This document shows, piece by piece, positions 25,027 through 33,577 of a DNA stretch of 41,260 nucleotides (positions within the stretch are counted from its first letter, which is position 1; every line of letters begins with the position of its first letter). The notes below the pieces were generated by a model. It made no database searches, was not told the origin of the DNA, and worked only from the letters and a program-made list of their open reading frames with translations. The stretch is from NCBI GenBank assembly GCA_024102795.1, contig JAGFJK010000080.1, positions 1 to 41,260 of the forward strand, given 5' to 3'. Origin of the DNA: Pirellulaceae bacterium. Lineage in GTDB: Bacteria; Planctomycetota; Planctomycetia; Pirellulales; Pirellulaceae. The position numbers and the translations under genes were made by a program.

Positions 25027-27255
25027 GTGCGAGGCATCGAACATCGTTTCCTGTTGCAGTGCGAGGTTGTGTCTCCGCTGACCCATGGCAGCGGGGCGTC
25101 GTCTCCGGTCACCGACAATCCGCTGCGCCGATACCGGGATGGGCGGCTGGTGGTGGCCGGGACTTCGATCGCGGGTGCGTTACGCTCGGTCGTCGAGCGG
25201 ATCGGCGGGCGCGGCTGCCTTCGTTATGTGGAACCGCGATTACTGGAACGGTCGGGCGCGAAGCAGCCTTGCCCGTGCTCCGTCTGCCGACTGTTTGGCA
25301 ACGTCGTACCAGTCGATTCGGATGAGCCCGCGTCCACCGGGTCAACCGCCGACTCGTCGGCCGTCGCGTCGCGTGTGTGGGTCGCGGACGCGGTTGTGAC
25401 GGCCGGTGTGGGATCGCGGATCGTGGACTCGGTGGGAATCGCCCCGGAGCGGCGCACGGCGGAGAATTCGAAGAAATTCGATCGCGAGGAGATTCCCGCC
25501 GGCGCGAAGCTGTGGCTCGACGTCCGCGGGGAGGATCTGAGCGCGGACGAAGTCCGCTGCCTGGGTGCGGCGCTGCGCGAACTGGCCACGGGCCACGCAA
25601 GTCTGGGCGGTGGCGCCGCGTCGGGGTCGGGCCGGATGTCCTGCCAGTCGGCGGCCATCTATTCGCGCGACCTGCGAACGCGCGACGACCTGCTGGCCGC
25701 TATTCTGCACGACAGTCACGAACTGCCGGCCAAGGCGGGCGAGCGGCTGGCGGCCTGGCCAGCGGAATTGGTCGCCGCGAACCTCGAAGCTTTCGGGACC
25801 AGCGATGATGCAGCTCCGGCCGTTGTCAGTTGGGACCTGACGCTGCGCCCGAACTTGAAGTGGGGTGGGACGTTCATCGTGGCGGACCCGGTATCCGGCG
25901 CGATATCGGGCTGGGACCGCGCGCCGCGCGGCCTGACGCCGAACCATTTCGCGGCGGAACTGCCGGCCCGCTCGGTGCGCGGAGCGCTCCGCAGCGGCGC
26001 GTACCGGATACTGCGCACCCTGAGCGGTGACAATCAGCCCCTGGCCGACGACTTGCGGGACGCATTGTTTGGTTCGGTTGCCAAGGCTTCCCGTCTGCGG
26101 GTCTGCGTGGACAGTACGCAACAAAAGCCGGCTCCCAGCCCCTGGGACCACGTGGCCATCGACCGCTTCACGGGTGGCGCCGCGGAACGCAAGAAGTTCG
26201 ACGCCCTGACCGCTCGCGGTGGCGCTTTCGCACTGTCGCTGCGGATCGTCGACGTGCCGGACCAGGATCTGCCTTGGATGAAAGGCCTGCTGGCGCTGAC
26301 GCTCCGCGATCTGCACGAGGGGCGAATCACCATCGGACATGGCTCGGCCAAGGGGCATGGGTATTTCGAGTTGGCGGGCGGCAGTGGGTCCGCGGGGCAG
26401 GGGCCGGATGAAGCCCGGCAGGTAGCCGCGGGATGCTGGGTGGATGCGATCGCCTGCAGCCACGACGACGTGCAGTCGTGGGTCAACGCGCTGTTCGACC
26501 GCGTGAGACTTTCGCCGACGCCGTCCGGCGGGGAGCGGGACGCTTCCGGGGAGGCGACTGGCGAGTCGGCAGAGGCGACTCCGGATGAGGAAGACTCGCC
26601 GGATGCCGAGCGGACTCGCGCCATGCGTCCCGGTCAAAGTACCACCGCGAATCAGCCGGCCGCGCCGGCCGCGCCAGCCCCGACCGGCGCCATCGTGCGG
26701 ACGGCCAACCTAAGCACCGACAAACTGTTGGCGGTCGCCGAGTCGCTGGCCGGGCGGACCACGGAGGATCAGGACAACTATGCGTTCCTGGAGAGCCCCA
26801 CCGCGTGTCTGCTGCGATCGTGGGAACAGGCGGCGCCGGAGTGCCGGAGCGGACTGGCGGGCGCCTGGCAGTTTCGGGTGTTCGGCCGGGATTACGAGCT
26901 TGCCGCTCGCCGGTTGGCCTTTGAAGGCGACCAGCAGTGGGCGGCCAGGCTGACGGTGTTCTCTACGCAGACGGGCGCACTGGACGTTTCCGAGGCGCTC
27001 GAACCATTTGCCGGGTCGCCTGGGACGACCGTCACCGAAGACATTGAGGAGTTGCAAGTCAGTCTGCTCGGTTCGACGCGCGAGCGGGGCAATCTGTTTC
27101 GCGAGGACCGCTTCGCGGCGGCGGAGAACGCCATGCGTTATCCGGGCGATTTCAATGCGGATACCAATCTGAATCTCCGTGTCCGCCGCCTGCCGCTCGA
27201 CGGTGGACCAATTGTCTGTTGGACCGGCTTCGAGCCGGAGGGAGGCGCGACGTGA
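25027..27255 (+). CDS. Double Cas7 fusion (Cas7-2x) with Csx19-like tail
   Basis: A 742-residue protein; GTG 25027 follows GAGGTGAGAC. First Cas7 (1-205): CEVVSPLTHGSG, VVAGTSIAGALRSVVER, a CPCSVCRLFGN zinc or knuckle segment at 82-91, and Gly-rich SLGGGAASGSGRM. Second Cas7 (270-452): ELPARSVRGALRSGAYRIL, ALFGS, HVAIDRFTGGAAERKKFDAL and IGHGSAKGHGYFEL. DHVAIDRFTGGA is the Csm3/Csm5-type thumb motif. Residues 470-555 are a low-complexity acidic linker. The last 180 residues (FRVFGRDYELAARRL, then LQVSLLGSTRERG and LNLRVRRLP) follow the order of motifs I associate with Csx19, which is a separate gene in known III-D loci. It is predicted to be a backbone subunit of the crRNA complex. The stop overlaps the next GTG. 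Confidence 0.8.
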   Translation: MRGIEHRFLLQCEVVSPLTHGSGASSPVTDNPLRRYRDGRLVVAGTSIAGALRSVVERIGGRGCLRYVEPRLLERSGAKQPCPCSVCRLFGNVVPVDSDEPASTGSTADSSAVASRVWVADAVVTAGVGSRIVDSVGIAPERRTAENSKKFDREEIPAGAKLWLDVRGEDLSADEVRCLGAALRELATGHASLGGGAASGSGRMSCQSAAIYSRDLRTRDDLLAAILHDSHELPAKAGERLAAWPAELVAANLEAFGTSDDAAPAVVSWDLTLRPNLKWGGTFIVADPVSGAISGWDRAPRGLTPNHFAAELPARSVRGALRSGAYRILRTLSGDNQPLADDLRDALFGSVAKASRLRVCVDSTQQKPAPSPWDHVAIDRFTGGAAERKKFDALTARGGAFALSLRIVDVPDQDLPWMKGLLALTLRDLHEGRITIGHGSAKGHGYFELAGGSGSAGQGPDEARQVAAGCWVDAIACSHDDVQSWVNALFDRVRLSPTPSGGERDASGEATGESAEATPDEEDSPDAERTRAMRPGQSTTANQPAAPAAPAPTGAIVRTANLSTDKLLAVAESLAGRTTEDQDNYAFLESPTACLLRSWEQAAPECRSGLAGAWQFRVFGRDYELAARRLAFEGDQQWAARLTVFSTQTGALDVSEALEPFAGSPGTTVTEDIEELQVSLLGSTRERGNLFREDRFAAAENAMRYPGDFNADTNLNLRVRRLPLDGGPIVCWTGFEPEGGAT

Positions 27256-30104
27256 CGCAGAACGAGGTGACAATCCAGGGCGAGCTTGCGCACGTTGACA
27301 GCGAGCGTCGATTCGCGTTCGTGCGTCCGCTGGGGGAATTGCCGGGTTACGTTCGAACCAGACGAGACGGCACTCTGCACATGCATGGCCGAGTGCTCGG
27401 CGAATTGGCGCACGTTGGCGATCAGGGCACTTTTCTGATCGTTCCGGGGAACGAACAGAGCTGGACAGTACGGAGAGTGATCCGCTGGGAACGCGAGGAG
27501 GTGCACGTTGCTGCCCCGGAATCCCGCCCAAGGCCGACTCCGACGCGAGGCAAGACGTTTGTTCATCCCTACAATTTCGTGTCCTTGCCTGCTTGTGGTT
27601 TGGCCGACGCCCAAGGCGTATCGCCCTTCGCGCGCTCATCGGCCCCCTCGCACGCCACCTACGATCCCGAACGGCTCTCGGGCCACATCGATTGCCAACT
27701 GAGAACGCTGGGCCCCTGGTTCATCCCCGATCCCCGCAAGCTGGTCGTGGAGGGGCAGGGCGAGAAGCACAAGACTCTGGGCTATTTCACGTTTGACGAG
27801 GCGAGCGGTTGGGATGAAAATCGCGTGCCGGACAAGGACGGGGGCGAACCGGCGCTTCCGGCCGCTTCGCTTCGCGGCATGATCCGCGGCGTGTTCGAAG
27901 CCGCCACGCTCTCGTGCCTCAGCGTGTTCGATAACTCGCCGCTCGACTTTCGAATGGGGCGGGACCTGGAGGATCAAGCCGACCGGACGCCGCATGGCCG
28001 AGCAGCGCCGCGATACCTTCCTTGCCGGATCATCAACGTGACCGATCGGACGGTCAGCATCGAATTCCTGGATGGGCGGGCGAAGGACGACGACAAAGCT
28101 CGGCCATCGGTGTTGCGAGTGGCGCCGATGCACGCCTACATGCAGAGCGTAAAGTACCGCACGGATCGCCGTGATCCGAATTCCGAGAAGGTCGGCACCA
28201 CTGTACCAGGCTGGGCCGATCTCGTCACCTTGCCAGATGGAAAGCAGTGGACTGGCAATCGCGTCGCGGCCGTCATCGCCACCGTGCCAGGTGCTTTGTC
28301 GAACAGAAGCCGCGACCGCTTCCAAGTGCGTGAGGTCCTGCGCGCGGTGCGGGCCGACGGGGACGCGCTGTCCGCGGACGGCATCGCTTCGCTGCAAGCG
28401 GTGCAAAGCGATCCGCAACACAAAGCCAGGCAACCTTGCGTCGTCTTCGGTTACCTGCATCGAACGGGACCCAACATCGAGAACAAACACCACGAACGGA
28501 TCTTTTTCCGCTGGACGGACTACAACCCGATCAAAGCGGACGATAACTCGCCAGAGATGGACGATTCGATCGAGGATCGCTTTCAGAAGTTTCTGATCGA
28601 TGACGCGCGGACCGAGGATCCCGGCACCGGGGACGGGGTGTACAAGAGCATCCCGATTGAAGTGTTCAACGAGTCGTTGCAGCGGTTGGGGGAGTATTCG
28701 GACCGGCAGCCGGGCAAGGATGCGGCTCGGATCGAGGCGGCGAAAAGCGATCCGCCTCGGATGCTGCCCGACCAGGGCGGTCCCACCGCGGTCGGTCCAC
28801 CTTACCCGTCGGACTTCGTTCGACGCGACTCAGGGCAGGTGTCGTGGAAGCGAGGCGACACCTGTTACGCCCTGGTGGAGGGCCAAGGGAAGGACGCCGT
28901 GGTCCATGGATTGTACCCGGTCGCCATTCCGCGTTTGCGCCACGAGGACTTGCGGGGTGACCTGCTGCCGTTCCAATTCTTCCCTTGCTCCGCCAAGCAC
29001 GTGCGGTGCGCGAGTTGCGACGATTCGAGCCAGCATTATGAAAACCAGATGTGCAGGGAGTGTTTCGAACGCGACCGGCACTTGTGCCCCGCTTGCCGGG
29101 TGTTTGGCTGGGTGCGCGATCTGTCGGGCGTGGGGCGGGAGGGGCGAAAGGACCGCGTCGACAGCGTGGCCGGGCACGTGTGGTTTACCCACGGTCGATA
29201 CGTGTCGGGCGACTATCTGAGTTCCGAGAGAGTTCCGCTGGCCAAACTCGGCTCGCCCAAACCGACGACGACACTGTTCTATTTGGGGGAGCAGCGGGAC
29301 TTCTCACGTGAAAAAGGGACGCGATGGCCGCCGGCCCTGCAGAAGATCCGGCAGCCGCTGTATCGGCGGCTGGAGGCGTTGCTGCGGGGCCGCAAGTTCT
29401 ACCGCCGTCGCCTGGGTGCCGATCCGAAACGCAGCGACCCGCGCCGAAACGGACTGCGACACGAAGGCGATAAGCGGGGAGGGCAGAATCAGTCCGTGTT
29501 TCCGCTGCCCAAGGACATGGTGTTCTCCTTCCGAGTGCACTTCGACAACCTGACGCCCGAAGAGCTGGGTGCCTTGCTGTTCGCCATCGAGTTGACCGTG
29601 CCGGCGAGTCAGCGGGCCCGCTTGCCCGGTGAAGCCCGATTGTGCCATGCAATCGGGCATGGCAAGCCGCTGGGAATGGGCGCCTGCGAAATCGCGGTCA
29701 CGTCACTCGTGCTCCACAACACGGATGCCGCCGACGCCAACTCGCGGTATCGGCAATGGACGATTTCCCCGGAGGGCTCCGACAAGCAGACCTACATCGA
29801 GGCGTTTGGAAAGGCCTGGGACGACGCCGTGGCTGCGAACCCGGCGCTGCGACAGTCGCTGGAGGATCTGCTGGAGATGCTGCGGTGCGACTGGCCAGCT
29901 GGCGAGACGACGCCCATCCACTATCCGCCCAATCCGTCGACGAGCGAGTTCGACGAGATCTACAAATGGTTCATGGAGAACGTCAAGGCGCGAAACGACC
30001 AAAGGGGAGAGCCGGGCGGGCAATTCAAACCGCTGCCGACGCCTGCCGACGAACGCAACGAACCGGACCAGCGACTGCCGGTCAACCCGAAGCGGCCCAG
30101 CTAG
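27252..30104 (+). CDS. TIGR03986-like RAMP protein (Cas7 with insertion)
   Basis: A 950-residue protein. GTG 27252 overlaps the upstream stop (GTGA) and avoids the 11-residue extension. Residues 1-95 carry two GELAHV units and look like a small beta-rich, possibly OB-type module. FVHPYNFVSLP at 103-113 is the signature opening of TIGR03986 proteins, followed by LPAASLRGMIRGVFEAATLS. A Cys-rich insert, about 578-620 (CSAKHVRCASC, CRECF and CPACRVFGW), has enough cysteines for two zinc sites. SAKGHG-like text is replaced by CHAIGHGKPLGMGACE near residue 800. In the Synechocystis III-D variant the equivalent protein is Cas7 with a large insertion. Its stop codon is overlapped by a MITE-like element. 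It completes the predicted effector complex with Cas10 and the two fusions. Confidence 0.82.
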   Translation: MTQNEVTIQGELAHVDSERRFAFVRPLGELPGYVRTRRDGTLHMHGRVLGELAHVGDQGTFLIVPGNEQSWTVRRVIRWEREEVHVAAPESRPRPTPTRGKTFVHPYNFVSLPACGLADAQGVSPFARSSAPSHATYDPERLSGHIDCQLRTLGPWFIPDPRKLVVEGQGEKHKTLGYFTFDEASGWDENRVPDKDGGEPALPAASLRGMIRGVFEAATLSCLSVFDNSPLDFRMGRDLEDQADRTPHGRAAPRYLPCRIINVTDRTVSIEFLDGRAKDDDKARPSVLRVAPMHAYMQSVKYRTDRRDPNSEKVGTTVPGWADLVTLPDGKQWTGNRVAAVIATVPGALSNRSRDRFQVREVLRAVRADGDALSADGIASLQAVQSDPQHKARQPCVVFGYLHRTGPNIENKHHERIFFRWTDYNPIKADDNSPEMDDSIEDRFQKFLIDDARTEDPGTGDGVYKSIPIEVFNESLQRLGEYSDRQPGKDAARIEAAKSDPPRMLPDQGGPTAVGPPYPSDFVRRDSGQVSWKRGDTCYALVEGQGKDAVVHGLYPVAIPRLRHEDLRGDLLPFQFFPCSAKHVRCASCDDSSQHYENQMCRECFERDRHLCPACRVFGWVRDLSGVGREGRKDRVDSVAGHVWFTHGRYVSGDYLSSERVPLAKLGSPKPTTTLFYLGEQRDFSREKGTRWPPALQKIRQPLYRRLEALLRGRKFYRRRLGADPKRSDPRRNGLRHEGDKRGGQNQSVFPLPKDMVFSFRVHFDNLTPEELGALLFAIELTVPASQRARLPGEARLCHAIGHGKPLGMGACEIAVTSLVLHNTDAADANSRYRQWTISPEGSDKQTYIEAFGKAWDDAVAANPALRQSLEDLLEMLRCDWPAGETTPIHYPPNPSTSEFDEIYKWFMENVKARNDQRGEPGGQFKPLPTPADERNEPDQRLPVNPKRPS

Positions 30105-30232
30105 TGCCCCGTCCAGACTAAACTTTCGGGTACCTCGGCCTTCGTGGCTGGGGCTTCCAGCCCCAGACTGCTGGGGCAGGATGCCCCAGCCACGGAAGAG
30201 CCAACCCGAAGATTTGGATTTGACAGGGCACT
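30103..30232. mobile_element. MITE-like element with imperfect terminal inverted repeats
   Basis: The ends AGTGCCCCGTC (left) and GACAGGGCACT (right) begin an imperfect inverted repeat of about 30 bp that extends to TTCGGGT and its mirror. Between them are two back-to-back hairpins, CTGGGGC/GCCCCAG at 30148-30166 and 30171-30189, nested in a GTGGCTGGGGC/GCCCCAGCCAC pairing. It encodes nothing. The left end supplies the last two bases of the preceding stop codon. Confidence 0.6.
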
Positions 30233-30283
30233 TGTGCCAGGTCGACGTGTCATAGTTGGACAGCACCACTTTGGCTTTACTTG

Positions 30284-30344
30284 TAGCCCGAAGCGTAAGC
30301 GAGGGAAGGTGTCAGATAGATCCCCTCGCTGACGCTTCGGGCTA
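30284..30344. repeat. Long inverted repeat between the effector and adaptation genes
   Basis: 22-bp arms (30284-30305 and 30323-30344) with one mismatch, beginning TAGCCCGAAGCG and ending CGCTTCGGGCTA, with a 17-base loop containing AAGGTGTCAG. This is a recurrent planctomycete intergenic palindrome. It could attenuate or end transcription from the effector genes, but it has no T-run. Confidence 0.75.
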
Positions 30345-30468
30345 ACTGTGGCAACGACATGCGTCGAAACTGGCGCTGTGCAAATAGATAGCGGCAATCA
30401 GCCAGGAGACGCGCAGCTTGTCGAGTCCGCTCGATCATCACCGTGACATTTATTCCCGCGCTCCACCC

Positions 30469-33258
30469 ATGCCGCTTCGCCTGTTTCCACTGCAGATCAC
30501 GCTTCGCCTGACCCGGGCCACGAAGCTCCGCCATCATCCGGCGGCCGGGGTCTGTTCGTTACTGAAGACGGCGGGCGGAGTGGCCGGTTTGGGGAGTAAT
30601 TTTCCGCCAGGCATGATGCCCGACGCCGTGGAAGTGGGCCGGATGTTCCTGGGCAAGGGGGAAGCCTACAACTTCGGGCTCACGCTTTGGGACGAGGACG
30701 CGGACCATTGCCAGCGGCGCTGGCGGAGGATGCTGAATGGCTTGCGGCACGTGGGGAAGCAGTCTTCCCAGGAGCAGCGGACACACGGCTTGGGAGGTAA
30801 CTTCGTGGTGCAGCGGGTCGTGTCGCTGGTCGACTCGGAAGGGGACGGTCCGCTGCCGATACCCGACGAGTGGCTGGAGCGGCAAGTGGAAGAGGCCGCC
30901 CGCCACAAGACCTTGACGATCCGTTGGCTGTCGCCGTTGTGCGCGCAACTGCCTAACCGATTCGATGACCGAACGGACGGCGGCGGGCGCAAGCGGGCGG
31001 GATACTTCGACGCCGGCCGATTTCCGCTGCACGACCTGCTGAACCGGCTGGTCCTGCGGCTACGGAACGAATTTCATTTGGATCTGCCCGACAGTAACGT
31101 GGCGCCGGCCGACGCCGAGCTGGTCGATCCGCCGGGGCTCGGCCGTTTGCACTGGATCAAGTGGCAGTATGGCGAGGGCAAGGAGGGGGACTCGCTGTTC
31201 GGAGTGATGGGCCGGGTCGTGGTTCGCGTCCGCCGCGGGGAGTTGCTGAGGCCGCTGGTGCTGGGACAATTCTCGGCGGTCGGCGAAAAAACCAACTTCG
31301 GTCTGGGGCGGTATGCGATTGAGGAGGTCCAATCCGTGCTGCCGCCGGAGGCACCGCCCTACCTGCGCGCTCGGCGCGCGCTGAGTTTGGCCGAGCTGGC
31401 TTTCGCCGGTCCGGTCGTGGAAGGCGAAGCGCACCGGCTGAACATCTCGACCCACGACGCTCGGCGGGTGGCCGAGCGAATCGTCGCCGGCGATTACCAG
31501 GCGGCTCCGGCCGAACGATTTCTGCTGCCGGGCGACAAGCCGCGCGTGATCGCCTTGCCGTCCCGGCCCGAACGAGTCTTGCAGCGGGCGGTACACGAAC
31601 TGCTGCTGCCGGTGCTCGACCAGTTCCTGACCGACAGTTGCCAGGCCTACCGTCGCGGCTTCGGCCGGCAGACGGCCGCGCGGCGGATCCAGCAGGCCTT
31701 CGGCCAGGGCTGGCGGTGGGCCCTGAAGGCCGACTTCCACCACTTCTTCGATTCGGTCGATCACGCGCTGCTGCGCGACAAGCTGGAAGTCTACGTGCAG
31801 GATGGCGCGCTGGTCGATCTGCTGATGCAATGGGTTGCGGCCGGAGCGCCCCGGCCCGGTCGGGGATTGCCGACCGGAGCCGTGGTGTCGCCCTTGCTGG
31901 CCAACCTGTTCCTGGAGCAGTTCGACCGCCAGGTGCAGGAGGATGGTGGATTCCTGGTCCGTTACGCCGACGATTTCGTGCTGCTGTTCCGCGATCCGGG
32001 CAAGGGGCGGGAGGTGCTGGCCCGCTCGGCGGAGCTGGCCGAGCGACTCAAGCTGCACCTGAACGACGACAAGACCAGATTGCTGGACCTGGGCCGGACG
32101 CCGTTCGACTTCCTGGGTTTTCGTTTCTTCGCGGAGAAGGGCTGGCAGTATCACGCCGACGGGCTGAAACAGATCGAGGACCTGGGCTGGCGGGAGGCGC
32201 CGCGCGGCAAGCCACTGGACGTCGAGCACGCGCTGCCCGGCGAGCAGGGCCTGGAGACCAGCCGGTCGGGAATCTGGATTGTGGGGCCGCAGATCGACTG
32301 GATCGGCATCGAAGGTCCGGACGTGGTTTGCCGCAGCCGATCGCAGGGGACGGAGGACCGCTTCCAGCGTCGCCGGGTGGCGGAGCTGATCGTGCTGGGA
32401 AGCGCCACCCTGGACCAGTCGCTGTTCCGGCACCGCGGCGAAGGAGCGTTGGGTTTGTTCATCGCCGACGAAATTGGACGCTGGACCAGTGCGGTGACGG
32501 ACGAGCCTCCGCTGGAAGTGGCCCACCTGGTGCGGGCGCAAGTCGCCCTGTCGGCCGATGCCGAGCAGTCGCTGGCGATCGCTCGGCGGTTGGTGCGAGC
32601 CAAGCTGATCAACCATGCGGTGCTGGCCGAAGCGTATCCGGCCCGCGGCACGTCCGGCCAGTTGTCGCGGAAGCTGCGCAGCATGGCCGAGCATGCGACG
32701 AGCGCCGCTGACGAGCGCCAGTTGTTGGGCATCGAAGGGGCCGGCGCGGCCGCCTGGTACGGCGAGTTTGAACGGCGGATCGATCGCCGCTACCGCTTCG
32801 AGCGGCGCGAGCACCCGAGGGCCGGCGACCCGGTGAACGTGATGCTGAACCTGGCCCAGACGATCCTGCACCGGGTGATCTGTCTGGTCCTGATCCGCGA
32901 GGGCTTCGCGCCTTCGATTGGGATTCTGCACAAGAGCGGCGAGCGGCATGCGGCGTTGGCTTCGGACATGCAGGAGGTGTTTCGGCACCTGATGGACCGC
33001 GTGGTGATCGACGCCACTCGCGTGATCGCCCCGGGCGAGTTCCACGAGACGTCGCACGGCGATTTTCCCTTGCGCATGGAAGCGGGTGCGACGCGCACGC
33101 TGATCGCCTCGGTGTTCCGCGCCCTGGCCGTGCAGTGCGGGAACGCTCAAGGCGATTCGCCCCGTTCCTACCGCAGACTGATCGCCACCCAGTGCCGTTC
33201 GCTCCATCGCCACATTTTGAACCCCGAAGCGCAACTGAAACTGTTCGAACATCGCTGA
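30469..33258 (+). CDS. Cas6-reverse transcriptase-Cas1 fusion
   Basis: A 929-residue protein. I prefer ATG 30469 (MPLRLFPLQITLRL) over TTG 30418 because Cas6 proteins begin with such a strand. Residues 1-300 are Cas6-like and end in the Gly-rich KTNFGLGRYAIEEV; Cas6 cuts the repeat RNA. RT, about 320-545: RPERVLQRAVHELLLPVLD, ADFHHFFDSVDHALL, GLPTGAVVSPLLANLFLEQF, and YADD at 499-502, all catalytic Asp present; FDFLGFRF closes the palm. Cas1, about 600-929: Glu756 in GIEGAGAAAWY, His821 in GILHKSG, and Asp833 with Glu836 in ASDMQEVFR form the integrase site. All three parts look active. Related fusions (Marinomonas) acquire spacers from RNA. Cas2 follows in the same direction, 40 bases after the stop. 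Confidence 0.93.
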   Translation: MPLRLFPLQITLRLTRATKLRHHPAAGVCSLLKTAGGVAGLGSNFPPGMMPDAVEVGRMFLGKGEAYNFGLTLWDEDADHCQRRWRRMLNGLRHVGKQSSQEQRTHGLGGNFVVQRVVSLVDSEGDGPLPIPDEWLERQVEEAARHKTLTIRWLSPLCAQLPNRFDDRTDGGGRKRAGYFDAGRFPLHDLLNRLVLRLRNEFHLDLPDSNVAPADAELVDPPGLGRLHWIKWQYGEGKEGDSLFGVMGRVVVRVRRGELLRPLVLGQFSAVGEKTNFGLGRYAIEEVQSVLPPEAPPYLRARRALSLAELAFAGPVVEGEAHRLNISTHDARRVAERIVAGDYQAAPAERFLLPGDKPRVIALPSRPERVLQRAVHELLLPVLDQFLTDSCQAYRRGFGRQTAARRIQQAFGQGWRWALKADFHHFFDSVDHALLRDKLEVYVQDGALVDLLMQWVAAGAPRPGRGLPTGAVVSPLLANLFLEQFDRQVQEDGGFLVRYADDFVLLFRDPGKGREVLARSAELAERLKLHLNDDKTRLLDLGRTPFDFLGFRFFAEKGWQYHADGLKQIEDLGWREAPRGKPLDVEHALPGEQGLETSRSGIWIVGPQIDWIGIEGPDVVCRSRSQGTEDRFQRRRVAELIVLGSATLDQSLFRHRGEGALGLFIADEIGRWTSAVTDEPPLEVAHLVRAQVALSADAEQSLAIARRLVRAKLINHAVLAEAYPARGTSGQLSRKLRSMAEHATSAADERQLLGIEGAGAAAWYGEFERRIDRRYRFERREHPRAGDPVNVMLNLAQTILHRVICLVLIREGFAPSIGILHKSGERHAALASDMQEVFRHLMDRVVIDATRVIAPGEFHETSHGDFPLRMEAGATRTLIASVFRALAVQCGNAQGDSPRSYRRLIATQCRSLHRHILNPEAQLKLFEHR

Positions 33259-33298
33259 CCACGCCGCCTCGCTCCTGGAGCTGGAAAGGGAGACCTTG

Positions 33299-33577
33299 AT
33301 GAGCCGCTATATCGCCGCCTACGACGTATCCGACGACAACCAGCGCCAGCGCGTGGCTCGCGTCCTGGACCGGTTCGGGGTTCGATTGCAGTGGAGCGTG
33401 TTTGAGGTGTGGCTGGATCCCGACGAGCTGGTGGAGTTGCGCCGAAAGGTCGGTCCGCTGCTGTCGGAGCACGATCAGTTCGAGATCATTCCGATCGACG
33501 TCTCGCCCAACCGCGGCCGCTGGCGGTGGGGCTCCGAGGCGGAGACCTATGAACCGGTGACCGTGCTGGGCAGGTGA
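33299..33577 (+). CDS. cas2: Cas2
   Basis: A 92-residue protein; ATG 33299 has AGGGAG 6 bases upstream. It opens with SRYIAAYDVSDDNQRQRVARVLDRFG, the Cas2 ferredoxin-like start with its conserved Asp after the first strand, and continues QWSVFEVWLDPDEL and IIPIDVS. It forms the dimer that bridges Cas1 dimers during spacer integration. Here its partner is the Cas1 domain of the upstream fusion. It is the last protein gene before the leader and array. Confidence 0.95.
   Translation: MSRYIAAYDVSDDNQRQRVARVLDRFGVRLQWSVFEVWLDPDELVELRRKVGPLLSEHDQFEIIPIDVSPNRGRWRWGSEAETYEPVTVLGR

Noticed and set aside
31060-33252. Minus-strand ORF of 730 codons
   Set aside because: A shadow of the Cas6-RT-Cas1 gene, whose motifs prove the plus frame.
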